NCBI GenBank assembly: GCA_910586905.1
Contig: CAJUIV010000003.1
Coordinates: forward strand, 18,929 to 82,928
DNA: 64,000 nt
From: an uncultured Christensenellaceae bacterium
GTDB taxonomy: Bacteria > Bacillota > Clostridia > Christensenellales > CAG-314
Direction of reading: 5' to 3'
The notes beneath the pieces are model-generated. The model made no database searches, was not told where the DNA came from, and saw only the letters and a list, made by a program, of their open reading frames with translations. A program made the position numbers and the translations under genes. Of this stretch, positions 41,091 to 49,883 are shown in pieces; within the stretch, counting starts at the first letter, position 1, and every line of letters starts with the position of its first letter.

Positions 41091-43686
41091 TATTTTTCAC
41101 CTTTTTAACAAGCGAATTCAAAACGTCGAACGCTTCTATCGGAGACGTTTTATTCATATCTATATCTCTAAGCACAGAAACGACTTCCTGAGCCGACCTC
41201 GCAAGTTGTTTTTCCTTTAGTTTGTCTTCGTTAAGTGCATCCAAGTTAAAAGACAAATTACTGTTTTCCAGCATTTTTACAATATCTTTCGCACGTACGC
41301 ATACGTCTTCGGGAACTCCGGCAAGAGCCGCCACTTCTATTCCGAAACTTTTGTTAGCGCCGCCCCGCGCAATTTTATGCAAAAATACGACCGAACCGTT
41401 AAACTCTTTTACGGTAACTCTGTAATTCTTAACTCCGTCTACTCTGCCTTCCAAATCGGTCAATTCGTGATAATGAGTTGAAAATAACGTTTTTGCCCGT
41501 ATGTTTTTGGATACGTATTCCATAACTGCCCACGCTATAGACAAACCGTCGAACGTAGACGTACCGCGGCCGACTTCGTCCAAAATTATCAAGCTGTTTT
41601 GAGTAGCGTTATTGAGTATATTCGCAACTTCCACCATTTCTACCATAAAGGTACTTTGATTAAACGCCAAATCGTCGTTAGCCCCTACTCTGGTAAAGAT
41701 TTTGTCTGTAATAGGAATTTCCGCATTTTTTGCCGGCACAAAAGAACCTATATGCGCCATCAAAGTTATCAAAGCAACTTGACGCATAAACGTACTTTTC
41801 CCCGCCATATTCGGTCCGGTTATAATCATCGTTCTATTGTCTTGCGTATCCAAACTAACGTCGTTTGTAATAAAATTATCGCGCTTAATATACGCTTCTA
41901 CAATCGGATGACGACCCTCGCTGATTTTTAGATCAGACGTGGCCGAATTTATCTTAGGTTTAGCGTAATCGTTTGTTTGCGCTACAGTTGCAAGGGACAT
42001 CAAACAATCCAGCGCAGCAACGGCTTGAGCGGTTTGCTGCATAGTCGGAATGTACTGCAGCATAGCGTTTCGAATTCCGTCAAATATAGATTTTTGCAAT
42101 TTGCTTTTCTTCTCGAAAGCAGACAGCATTTTTTCTTCAAGTTCTTTCAGCTCGGGGCTGACGAACCTCTCTCCGTTAGTTATCGTTTGTTTACGGATAA
42201 AGTTTTCCGGAGCTAAATGTAGCATCGAATTGGTGATTTCAAAATAATATCCGAAAACTTTGTTATATCCCAATTTTAAATTTTTGATACCCGTACGCGT
42301 TTTTTCATATTCTTCCAGCGCAGAAATGCGCGCGCTCCCGTGTTCGGATAAATCGTACAGCTCATCCAACTCGTCGTTAAATCCGTGTTTGATAAAATCG
42401 TTATCCTTTATTATTATAGGAACGTCGTCTTCTATAGAGCGTTCTAAAAGGTCGCACACTTCCGTCAAAGTAGAAATAGACTCATTAATTCCGCACAAAA
42501 TTTTGCTTTTACAGCCGTTCAACAACGTTTTTATATTCGGTAACCGCTGTAAAGATTTTTTTAAAGATATACAATCTTTGGGAGTTACGTTGTTGTAAGA
42601 TATTTTTCCGACTATACGTTCGATATCGAAAATGTTTTTTAATTCCAAAGATAAATTCGAGCGCAAAATATAGTTTTTATACAATTCTTCCACGCCGTCC
42701 AAACGCGCGTTTATTTGAGACGCTTTTTGCAAGGGACGGTCTACCCAATCGGCTAAAGCGCGGGCGCCCATACTGGTTTCCGTTTTATCTAAAAGCCACA
42801 ATAAGCTTCCCTTTCTTTTTCCCTCGCGATACGATACCGTTAACTCCAAATTTTTCCGCGTTTTAACGTCGATTGACATAAAACGGTTTTTATCTATATA
42901 TTTTGGCGGCTTTAAGTGAGGCAATTCGCGCTTTTGCGTATCTTTTAAATATTGCAGCAACGCCCCGCAAGACTGCAGCGCGAGTCCTTTACCTTGCATG
43001 CCGAATCCGTCGACAGACAGCACTTTATAGTGCTGCAAAACTTTTTCTTTAGCAACGCGTTTTTCAAAATTATTATCTTCGTAAAGCGAAAACTGCGGCA
43101 AATATCCTGCTTTTACGCTGTCTAAATTTTCCGAAAAATCTTTTGCGGTTTTATTACTGATGATTTCGGACGGTTTATAACATACTAAAAATTCCTGCAA
43201 ATCTTTAGTAATTACACAATCGTCAAACTCCGACACAAACAAATCACCGGTTGTAAGATCGCAAACCGTTACGCCAACGCATTTATCGTCCGAACAAACG
43301 GCGGCAATATAATTACTTCGGTTATCCTGCAATATTTCGCTATCCATAACAGTTCCCGCCGTTACGACGCGAACGACGTCCCGCTGCACCAATTCTCGTC
43401 CGTTCGGTTCGGTTAATTGTTCGCAGATAGCGACTTTTTCGCCCGCAGCTATTAGCTTTGCCAAATAAACGTCTACTGCGTGATGAGGAACGCCGCACAT
43501 AGGAGCGCGTTCTTCCAATCCGCAGTTTTTACCGGTCAAAGTTAAATCCAATATTTTACTGGCCTTTTCCGCGTCTTCGTAAAACATTTCGTAAAAATCG
43601 CCCAGCCGATACAAAAGAATACAATCGGGATACTGCTCTTTCGTATTCAGATAGTTTCTCATCATCGGCGATATCTTATCTTTCAT
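41083..43686 (-). CDS. mutS: DNA mismatch repair protein MutS
   Basis: 867 residues. The mismatch-reading Phe-x-Glu lies in GDFYEMF near residue 33. The connector, lever and clamp regions follow, and the C-terminal ABC-type ATPase has TGPNMAGKST, the signature NQSTFMVEM and DEVGRGTSTFDG. It finds mismatches and recruits MutL. I chose ATG 43686 with GGAGG just upstream, overlapping the miaB stop (ATGA); the longer frame to 43713 has no ribosome site. Confidence 0.97.
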   Translation of the reverse strand: MKDKISPMMRNYLNTKEQYPDCILLYRLGDFYEMFYEDAEKASKILDLTLTGKNCGLEERAPMCGVPHHAVDVYLAKLIAAGEKVAICEQLTEPNGRELVQRDVVRVVTAGTVMDSEILQDNRSNYIAAVCSDDKCVGVTVCDLTTGDLFVSEFDDCVITKDLQEFLVCYKPSEIISNKTAKDFSENLDSVKAGYLPQFSLYEDNNFEKRVAKEKVLQHYKVLSVDGFGMQGKGLALQSCGALLQYLKDTQKRELPHLKPPKYIDKNRFMSIDVKTRKNLELTVSYREGKRKGSLLWLLDKTETSMGARALADWVDRPLQKASQINARLDGVEELYKNYILRSNLSLELKNIFDIERIVGKISYNNVTPKDCISLKKSLQRLPNIKTLLNGCKSKILCGINESISTLTEVCDLLERSIEDDVPIIIKDNDFIKHGFNDELDELYDLSEHGSARISALEEYEKTRTGIKNLKLGYNKVFGYYFEITNSMLHLAPENFIRKQTITNGERFVSPELKELEEKMLSAFEKKSKLQKSIFDGIRNAMLQYIPTMQQTAQAVAALDCLMSLATVAQTNDYAKPKINSATSDLKISEGRHPIVEAYIKRDNFITNDVSLDTQDNRTMIITGPNMAGKSTFMRQVALITLMAHIGSFVPAKNAEIPITDKIFTRVGANDDLAFNQSTFMVEMVEVANILNNATQNSLIILDEVGRGTSTFDGLSIAWAVMEYVSKNIRAKTLFSTHYHELTDLEGRVDGVKNYRVTVKEFNGSVVFLHKIARGGANKSFGIEVAALAGVPEDVCVRAKDIVKMLENSNLSFNLDALNEDKLKEKQLARSAQEVVSVLRDIDMNKTSPIEAFDVLNSLVKKVKNNG

Positions 43687-45002
43687 TTTTCCTCCGTAAC
43701 GATTCTGCCCCACAGCGTTGCCGATTTCGCTTTCTCGATTTCTACGGTAACAAATTCGCCTATACTATTTTCATCGCCAACGAAATTGACAAGTCTTCCG
43801 CTTTCAGTTCGGCCGCACATAGTATTTTTATAATGGTCGTTCGCGCCCTCGACAAGTATCTCGAAACGCTTACCTAGCATTTCTCGACTTATTTCTTTTG
43901 TAACTTCGTTTTGACAAGCCAACAGCTGTGTAATTCTGCTTCTTTTAACGTCCGACGGAATTTGATTCGGCATCGAGTATGCGGGCGTACCTTTTCTCCT
44001 AGAGTATACGAAACAAAACGCGGAACTGAACTTAGCTTGTCTTACCAAATCTAAAGTATCTGAAAAATCCTGTTCGGATTCTCCCGGAAATCCCACCATG
44101 ATATCTGTCGTTATCCCTACGTCAGGTAACTTTGCGCGAATTTTTTCAATCAATTTCAAATAATCTTCCCGCGTATAACGCCGATTCATACGACGTAAAA
44201 TTTCGGTACTTCCGCTTTGAACAGGCAGATGAATATTGTTGCAAATATTCGGATACGCCGATACAGCTTCGATAACCTCTTCAGACAAATCTTTGGGATG
44301 CGAGGTCATAAATCTTAAACGGAACTTTCCTTCCAGTTTTCCTATTTCATGTAATAGCTGCGCAAAATTCTCGCCGTTTTGCAAATCGTGTCCGTAAGAA
44401 TTAACGTTTTGCCCAAGAAGAGTTATTTCTTTATACCCGTCTTTTAACAAGCTGTTTATTTCCGAAATAATGTCGGCAAGAGACCTGCTGCGTTCTCTTC
44501 CGCGTACGTACGGTACTATACAGTAGGTACAAAAATTATTGCAGCCGTAATTAATATTTACCCATGCGTTAGGAAAACTTGTACGAGATTCTACAAAGTC
44601 TTCCTCCTTATAGGAGACAAAATCTACGTTAAAACTTTTTTTCTTGCTGCGCGCGTTGATTACCGCGTCTTTAAGCATAGTAAGATTGGATGTTCCCAAA
44701 ACTATATCGACGAAAGGATAGCTGTCTTTTATTTTTTCCGCAACGCCGTCTTGTTGAGACATACATCCGCATACGGCTACAATCATATTTGGATTTTGAC
44801 GCTTGATTTTTTTTAATTCGCCTATATGTCCGTATATCTTTTGCTCCGCTGTTGCTCTGATGCAGCACGTATTAAACACCACCGCGTCGGCTTCCGCAGC
44901 GTTCTTACACGATTCGTATCCGAGAGACTCCAATATGCCAGCGATTTTTTCGGAATCGTGAACGTTCATCTGACAGCCGTAAGTATGAATAAAGTATTTC
45001 AA
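43683..45002 (-). CDS. miaB: tRNA-2-methylthio-N6-dimethylallyladenosine synthase MiaB
   Basis: 439 residues. The protein begins KYFIHTYGCQMNVHDSEKI. The radical-SAM motif is GCNNFCTYCIVPYVRGRERSR, and a C-terminal TRAM domain follows. YGCQMN is the MiaB mark, separating it from RimO at 22.4 kb. It methylthiolates the base made by MiaA. I chose TTG 45002 because GGAGG (45014-45010) lies seven bases upstream; the upstream ATG 45026 contains that site within its frame and has none of its own. Confidence 0.94.
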   Translation of the reverse strand: MKYFIHTYGCQMNVHDSEKIAGILESLGYESCKNAAEADAVVFNTCCIRATAEQKIYGHIGELKKIKRQNPNMIVAVCGCMSQQDGVAEKIKDSYPFVDIVLGTSNLTMLKDAVINARSKKKSFNVDFVSYKEEDFVESRTSFPNAWVNINYGCNNFCTYCIVPYVRGRERSRSLADIISEINSLLKDGYKEITLLGQNVNSYGHDLQNGENFAQLLHEIGKLEGKFRLRFMTSHPKDLSEEVIEAVSAYPNICNNIHLPVQSGSTEILRRMNRRYTREDYLKLIEKIRAKLPDVGITTDIMVGFPGESEQDFSDTLDLVRQAKFSSAFCFVYSRRKGTPAYSMPNQIPSDVKRSRITQLLACQNEVTKEISREMLGKRFEILVEGANDHYKNTMCGRTESGRLVNFVGDENSIGEFVTVEIEKAKSATLWGRIVTEEK

Positions 45003-45125
45003 CAAACACCTCCGCCGTAATTTCATTACGACATACTTTCACATATAAATACATTTTACTATTTATTTAGATATTTTTCAAGAAAAATAAATATAAAAAT
45101 ACAAATCACAAACAATAATAATGAT

Positions 45126-47333
45126 ATGAAAAAACGTTTTTGGAAAATATTTGGCATAACGACCTCCATTTTGATAATATCTATCGTATTATTTGGAGTT
45201 TTAGCTTTTGTGGGATTTAAAAAAAGCGACAAATACGTAAAGTTCGATAAAAACAGATTAAACGAAGTTTATACTTCGTTAACGCTTTTAGATAACGACG
45301 GAGCAAAAATACAGGAACCTTTATATTTGTACGATTATAAACAAATCCCCATTGACGCTCTGCACGATTACACTTACATGGCTTTTGTTTCCGTAGAAGA
45401 CAAACGCTTTTTCCGCCATAACGGAATCGATTACAAACGCGTCGCAGGCGCTCTTATACACAACCTAAAAAGCGGTAACTACAAGGAAGGCGCTTCGACG
45501 ATAAGTCAGCAGCTTATCAAAAATACGCATTTGGATAATTATAAAACTATAAAGCGTAAACTTAACGAAATGACTTTGGCGCGCGAATTAGAAAGAAACT
45601 ACAGTAAAAAAGAAATACTTGAAATGTATTTGAACACTATTTACTTCGGACGAAACGCATACGGAATAGAAAGCGCTTCAAACGTGTATTTCGACAAAAG
45701 CGCAAAAGATTTAACCGTTTCGGAAAGCGCTATACTCGCCGGAATGATAAAGGCGCCAAATAACTACGCCCCGGATAAAAACGCCGCAAAATGCAAACAG
45801 CGACGCGACAGCGTTTTAAAAATAATGCTAGACCAACAAGTTATATCGGAAGAAGAATATTTAGACGCTATTCAAAGCGAAATAAGCTATCGCCCGCAAA
45901 ACGTAAAACGCGAAAAAACGTACACGTATCACGTTATGCAGGAAGCTTGCAAATTGTTGAATATGACTCCGATGCAGCTTGCGCAATCTAATTTTATAAT
46001 CGAAACGTACTGCAACCCCAAAATACAAAAAGACTTGAAAGCGCTTGCCGGTGCGGACGCAACGCTGACGAAACAAGGCGTTTTGGCAGATATGTCGTGT
46101 ATAGTTGCAAACAATAAAGGGGGCGTAGAAGCGTGCTTTTTCAGAGGCGATACCGCAGGAGAAAAACGTCAAGTAGGAAGCGCGCTCAAACCCATAGCCG
46201 TGTATGCGCCAGCTTTGAACGAACGTATCATTTCACAAGCCTCCCCTATTCTCGATGAGGAAACCGATTTTAACGGATACAAACCTGCCAATGCAGGAGG
46301 ATACAACGGATGGACAACAGTTAAATATGCGGTTGCAAAGAGTTTGAACGTTCCGGCGGTTAAAACGTTAAATGCGCTCGGTTTAGATACCGCGCAAAAT
46401 TACCTAAATAAATTCGGAATAAAAGGAAAACAGAATTTATCTCTTGCTTTAGGAAACGCCGAAGGCGGAATAAACGCTTTGACGCTGACAAAATGTTATG
46501 CTACGTTGGCAAACGACGGACTCTGCAACGAGGTTGCGTTTATCAAAAATATTTACAGCGAAAACGGTTTGATATACAGTAGAAATTTAGATGAAAACCG
46601 AGTATTTCAGTCAGGAGCAAACTATCTGATGACGGATATGCTGATAAACACCGTAAATAGCGGGACGGCAAAACTCTTGTCGTCAAAATATCAAATAGCG
46701 GCCAAAACCGGCACTGTCGGAAATAAAACCGGTAACTCCGACGCAATCGTCGCAGGCTACACCACCAAAAACACTTTCGTAGTATGGTATAGCGGAGATT
46801 TAGACAACAGTATCAGCGGTTCAACGGCTCCAAGCAGTTTTGCAGGAAAGCTGCTAAATAAAATATATAAAGACAAAAGCCCCGCAAACTTCGGCAAACC
46901 CGACGGAATAGTGGAATTGAAACTGGACAAAAACGAATTGTATAAAAATCAGCGATTGTATATCAGCGCTAACGGCGAAAAATTTATGTTTGAAAATTCG
47001 AATAAACCTAAAAATACGCTACAGGAAGAAACTTACGAATACGCTATTGAAGCGCAAATAAAAGACAATGAAGTTTTCCTTCGGCTGCCTGACGTAGAAA
47101 CGGGTTATTGGCAGCTATACAAAATAACCGATGACGGAGCAAAAAAGCTGGACATTGAAAATAATTCGTATAAAGAAAAAATAGATAAAGACGAAGAATA
47201 CTACGCTGAATTGAATTTTAACGGAGAAAAAGTTTACACTACGCCTAAAATCAAAATTTGCTATAACAAAGACAAAAACAACAATCAAGACGAGAAATTT
47301 CCGTCGCTAACAGACTTTTGGTACTGGCGATAA
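45126..47333 (+). CDS. Penicillin-binding protein 1A (bifunctional transglycosylase-transpeptidase)
   Basis: 735 residues. A membrane anchor (about 8-31) precedes a GT51 glycosyltransferase (EDKRFFRHNGID with the catalytic Glu, EGASTISQQLIKN). The transpeptidase has SALK (SxxK), SLN (SxN) and KTG in AAKTGTVGNKTG. It polymerises and cross-links peptidoglycan outside the membrane. A C-terminal beta-rich region of about 130 residues follows. It is alone on the plus strand within a minus-strand block and diverges from miaB across 120 bases. Confidence 0.93.
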   Translation: MKKRFWKIFGITTSILIISIVLFGVLAFVGFKKSDKYVKFDKNRLNEVYTSLTLLDNDGAKIQEPLYLYDYKQIPIDALHDYTYMAFVSVEDKRFFRHNGIDYKRVAGALIHNLKSGNYKEGASTISQQLIKNTHLDNYKTIKRKLNEMTLARELERNYSKKEILEMYLNTIYFGRNAYGIESASNVYFDKSAKDLTVSESAILAGMIKAPNNYAPDKNAAKCKQRRDSVLKIMLDQQVISEEEYLDAIQSEISYRPQNVKREKTYTYHVMQEACKLLNMTPMQLAQSNFIIETYCNPKIQKDLKALAGADATLTKQGVLADMSCIVANNKGGVEACFFRGDTAGEKRQVGSALKPIAVYAPALNERIISQASPILDEETDFNGYKPANAGGYNGWTTVKYAVAKSLNVPAVKTLNALGLDTAQNYLNKFGIKGKQNLSLALGNAEGGINALTLTKCYATLANDGLCNEVAFIKNIYSENGLIYSRNLDENRVFQSGANYLMTDMLINTVNSGTAKLLSSKYQIAAKTGTVGNKTGNSDAIVAGYTTKNTFVVWYSGDLDNSISGSTAPSSFAGKLLNKIYKDKSPANFGKPDGIVELKLDKNELYKNQRLYISANGEKFMFENSNKPKNTLQEETYEYAIEAQIKDNEVFLRLPDVETGYWQLYKITDDGAKKLDIENNSYKEKIDKDEEYYAELNFNGEKVYTTPKIKICYNKDKNNNQDEKFPSLTDFWYWR

Positions 47334-47464
47334 AAAATAAACCTTTGAACTTGACGAACGGAATGTAATTCTATACGCAGAACCGTAAGATGTCGTTCAC
47401 CGAACTTACTCTTAGATTATATGCGCAGTTTAGAAAACGCGCACAAATAGAACCTACCGAATAC

Positions 47465-47506
47465 AAAAAGACTTTGTATCAAAACTATCGATACAAAGTC
47501 TTTTTT
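47465..47506. terminator. Bidirectional terminator between the PBP1A gene and thiI
   Basis: AAAAAGACTTTGTATC (47465-47480) pairs perfectly with GATACAAAGTCTTTTT (47490-47505) across a nine-base loop. A T-run exists on both strands, between convergent genes. Confidence 0.88.
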
Positions 47507-47510
47507 ACTC

Positions 47511-48662
47511 TCAGTCTATTGTTACTGATTCTATATTACTCATAGCGTTTTGCACTAACTCTTCTACGTTAAGCGCGCTTTCAACTTTTTCCACGGCGGA
47601 AAGTCGGGGTTTTGTTACGGGACGTTTCGGTAAAAATATGGTACAACAATCTTCGTAAGGTAAAATCGATATTTCAAAAGCACCGATTTTTTGAGAAATA
47701 TCAATTATTTCATCCTTATCGAAACCTATAAGCGGACGAAAGACAGGTATGGTCGCAACAGAATTCGTACTGGTGATACTTTCCAACGTTTGACTTGCAA
47801 CTTGCCCCAAACTTTCGCCGGTAATAACCGCTCCGGCTCCGTTTTGTCTTGCGAGGCGCTCCGCTATACGCATCATAAATCTGCGCATAATCGTTATCAT
47901 ATATTCTTCGGGACACTTTTCGTGAATTGCGGTTTGAATTTCTGTAAAACTTACTACGTCTACCGTTATGCGCAATGCGTATTTTTTGATAATCTTTGCC
48001 AAATCTAATACTTTTTGTTTGGCTTGCATACTTGTATACGGAAAACTATGGAAATGTACGGCACGTAAACTCATCCCTCTTTTCGCCATCATATAAGCGG
48101 CGACAGGGCTATCTATCCCTCCCGACAGCATAATTATACCTTTGCCGCCGGTTCCTACAGGCATGCCGTTAACCGCTTTTATTATTTCCCCGTATACGAA
48201 AGTTTTTCCGTTTTCACGTATGTCGATAAAAACGGTGTTGTTCGGATTATACAAATCGACAGTCAAGTCGGGATATTTTTCAAGAATTTTTCCGCCTATT
48301 TCGGCAGATAAAGTCATAGACGGTATAGGGAAACGTTTATCGGCTCTGTTAGTGGAAACTTTAAACGTACCGCTTGACGGAGCTGATTTTATAGCCGCTT
48401 CCGATATTTTTTCATAATCGGTTTCTACTTCTTCCGCAACGCTGAGAGAGTGTACGCCGAATACGTTTTTTATGACTTCAATCATCTCCTCCAATACCGT
48501 TTCGTCAAAATTTCTAATAATATAACGCGCGTTGCTCCGAGCGAACTCGTATTTGAATTTTTTAAGAGAATTTTTTAAATTGGAAATCAGCGCGCTTTCA
48601 AAGAAGTCGCGGTTATTGCCTTTCAAATGGATTTCCGAGTATCTGATAATTATTACTTTCAT
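47511..48662 (-). CDS. thiI: tRNA 4-thiouridine synthetase ThiI
   Basis: 383 residues. An N-terminal ferredoxin-like and THUMP region (1-165) is followed by an adenylating PP-loop domain (IIMLSGGIDSPVAAYMM). It lacks the C-terminal rhodanese domain of the E. coli enzyme, as in Bacillus. Sulfur must therefore be supplied directly by the cysteine desulfurase encoded immediately upstream, whose stop overlaps this start (ATGA). It makes s4U8 in tRNA. Confidence 0.94.
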   Translation of the reverse strand: MKVIIIRYSEIHLKGNNRDFFESALISNLKNSLKKFKYEFARSNARYIIRNFDETVLEEMIEVIKNVFGVHSLSVAEEVETDYEKISEAAIKSAPSSGTFKVSTNRADKRFPIPSMTLSAEIGGKILEKYPDLTVDLYNPNNTVFIDIRENGKTFVYGEIIKAVNGMPVGTGGKGIIMLSGGIDSPVAAYMMAKRGMSLRAVHFHSFPYTSMQAKQKVLDLAKIIKKYALRITVDVVSFTEIQTAIHEKCPEEYMITIMRRFMMRIAERLARQNGAGAVITGESLGQVASQTLESITSTNSVATIPVFRPLIGFDKDEIIDISQKIGAFEISILPYEDCCTIFLPKRPVTKPRLSAVEKVESALNVEELVQNAMSNIESVTID

Positions 48663-49804
48663 ATTTTTTGTCCTAACATTGTTTTTCTTAAGTCGTTGAC
48701 GCAGTAAATAAGTTTGTCTCCAAGCAGTTTTACTTCGTCCAAAGTGTTGTATTTGGAAAAACTTATGCGAATCACACCTTCCGAAAATTCGGATTCCAAA
48801 CCTATCGCTTTTACTAAACGGCTTTGTTTGTTTTTAGAACTGCAAGCCGAACCGGTGCCTACTATTATATCGTAATTTTCTAACATATGCAATAAAACTT
48901 CGCCTTTTACGTTTTGAAAAGAAAGCGACATGATTGCCGGAGATACGTCGTTTTTACAATTTTCTCTCCACCCGTCGATACCTGCAAGACAATCGCGTAA
49001 AACTTTTTTGTAATTAACGAAATCCGCAGTATTAACCTCCAAACGTTTTTGAGCAAGTTCTACGGCTTTAGCCAATCCGATTATCCCGCCGACGTATTCG
49101 GTGCCGGATCTAAGCCCTTTTTCCTGTCCTCCTCCAAAAACCAATGAGGAAATTTTAACGCCGTTTTTTACAAATAGACACCCGACACCTTTACTGCCGT
49201 GAATCTTATGCGAAGCGAACGAATACAAATCCACGCCTAAGTATCTAATATTGACGGGAATTTTACCAACCGCCTGCACGCCGTCCGAAAAAGTTACCGT
49301 TTTATTGTTTTTGGATTTTACCGATGCGTTAATTGATTTTACGTCATTAACGGCTCCTGTTTCGTTGCTTACGTGCATGAAACACGCTAAAACGGTATAT
49401 TCGTCGACTTTACTTAAAAAATCTTCAACATCGATATGTCCGTCGGTCAACGTATTAGCTATACGGATTTCGTACCCCTTGCTACCCAATTCTTTCACCG
49501 CATTAAAAACGGCCGAATGCTCTATTGCGGACACGACTATATTGCCGCGTTTAGAACGTAACGCGCCTAGGACGGCAATATTATCCGATTCGGTTCCGCC
49601 TGACGTAAAATATATTTCTCCCGCGCTTACGCCGAGTTTATCGGCTATGTTTTCTCTTGCAACAGCCAAATCGTTCGCAACGTGCATACTGAAAGTGCTT
49701 CTTGCCGACGGGTTATAATATTTCTCGACGGCATAATCGTTGAGTATCCTCAACACGTCGTCATCAACGCGCGTTGTTGCGCAATTATCAAAATAATGTA
49801 TCAT
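48659..49804 (-). CDS. nifS: Cysteine desulfurase (NifZ/IscS type)
   Basis: 381 residues of PLP fold I. FASHKIHGSKGVG has the cofactor Lys, and GTGSACSS has the persulfide Cys in its mobile loop. NCATTRVD near the start and SGGTESDN for cofactor binding are also present. It takes sulfur from cysteine and hands it to ThiI, with which it is translationally coupled; this is the NifZ-ThiI arrangement known in Bacillus. There is no scaffold gene (iscU/sufU) nearby, which supports a tRNA-thiolation role. A 43-bp element precedes it. Confidence 0.93.
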   Translation of the reverse strand: MIHYFDNCATTRVDDDVLRILNDYAVEKYYNPSARSTFSMHVANDLAVARENIADKLGVSAGEIYFTSGGTESDNIAVLGALRSKRGNIVVSAIEHSAVFNAVKELGSKGYEIRIANTLTDGHIDVEDFLSKVDEYTVLACFMHVSNETGAVNDVKSINASVKSKNNKTVTFSDGVQAVGKIPVNIRYLGVDLYSFASHKIHGSKGVGCLFVKNGVKISSLVFGGGQEKGLRSGTEYVGGIIGLAKAVELAQKRLEVNTADFVNYKKVLRDCLAGIDGWRENCKNDVSPAIMSLSFQNVKGEVLLHMLENYDIIVGTGSACSSKNKQSRLVKAIGLESEFSEGVIRISFSKYNTLDEVKLLGDKLIYCVNDLRKTMLGQKI

Positions 49805-49833
49805 ATTGTGTTTTTTATCAACCTTTTTATTAC

Positions 49834-49876
49834 TATGTTTAAAATAGTAAACTGTATTTTGCTAATTTTTGATATA
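49834..49876 (-). promoter_or_regulatory. Sulfur-gene element, copy B (upstream of nifS-thiI)
   Basis: Matches copy A at 38209-38251 in 35 of 43 positions. In this copy the flanking bases complete a perfect inverted repeat TTACTAT-N7-ATAGTAA (49830-49850). The element fills the 79-base spacer between mutS2 and nifS and must contain the nifS promoter. The repeat length and AT-rich arms are like those of Rrf2-family operators (CymR, IscR), but no regulator gene is in the window. Confidence 0.7.
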
Positions 49877-49883
49877 GTGAAAG

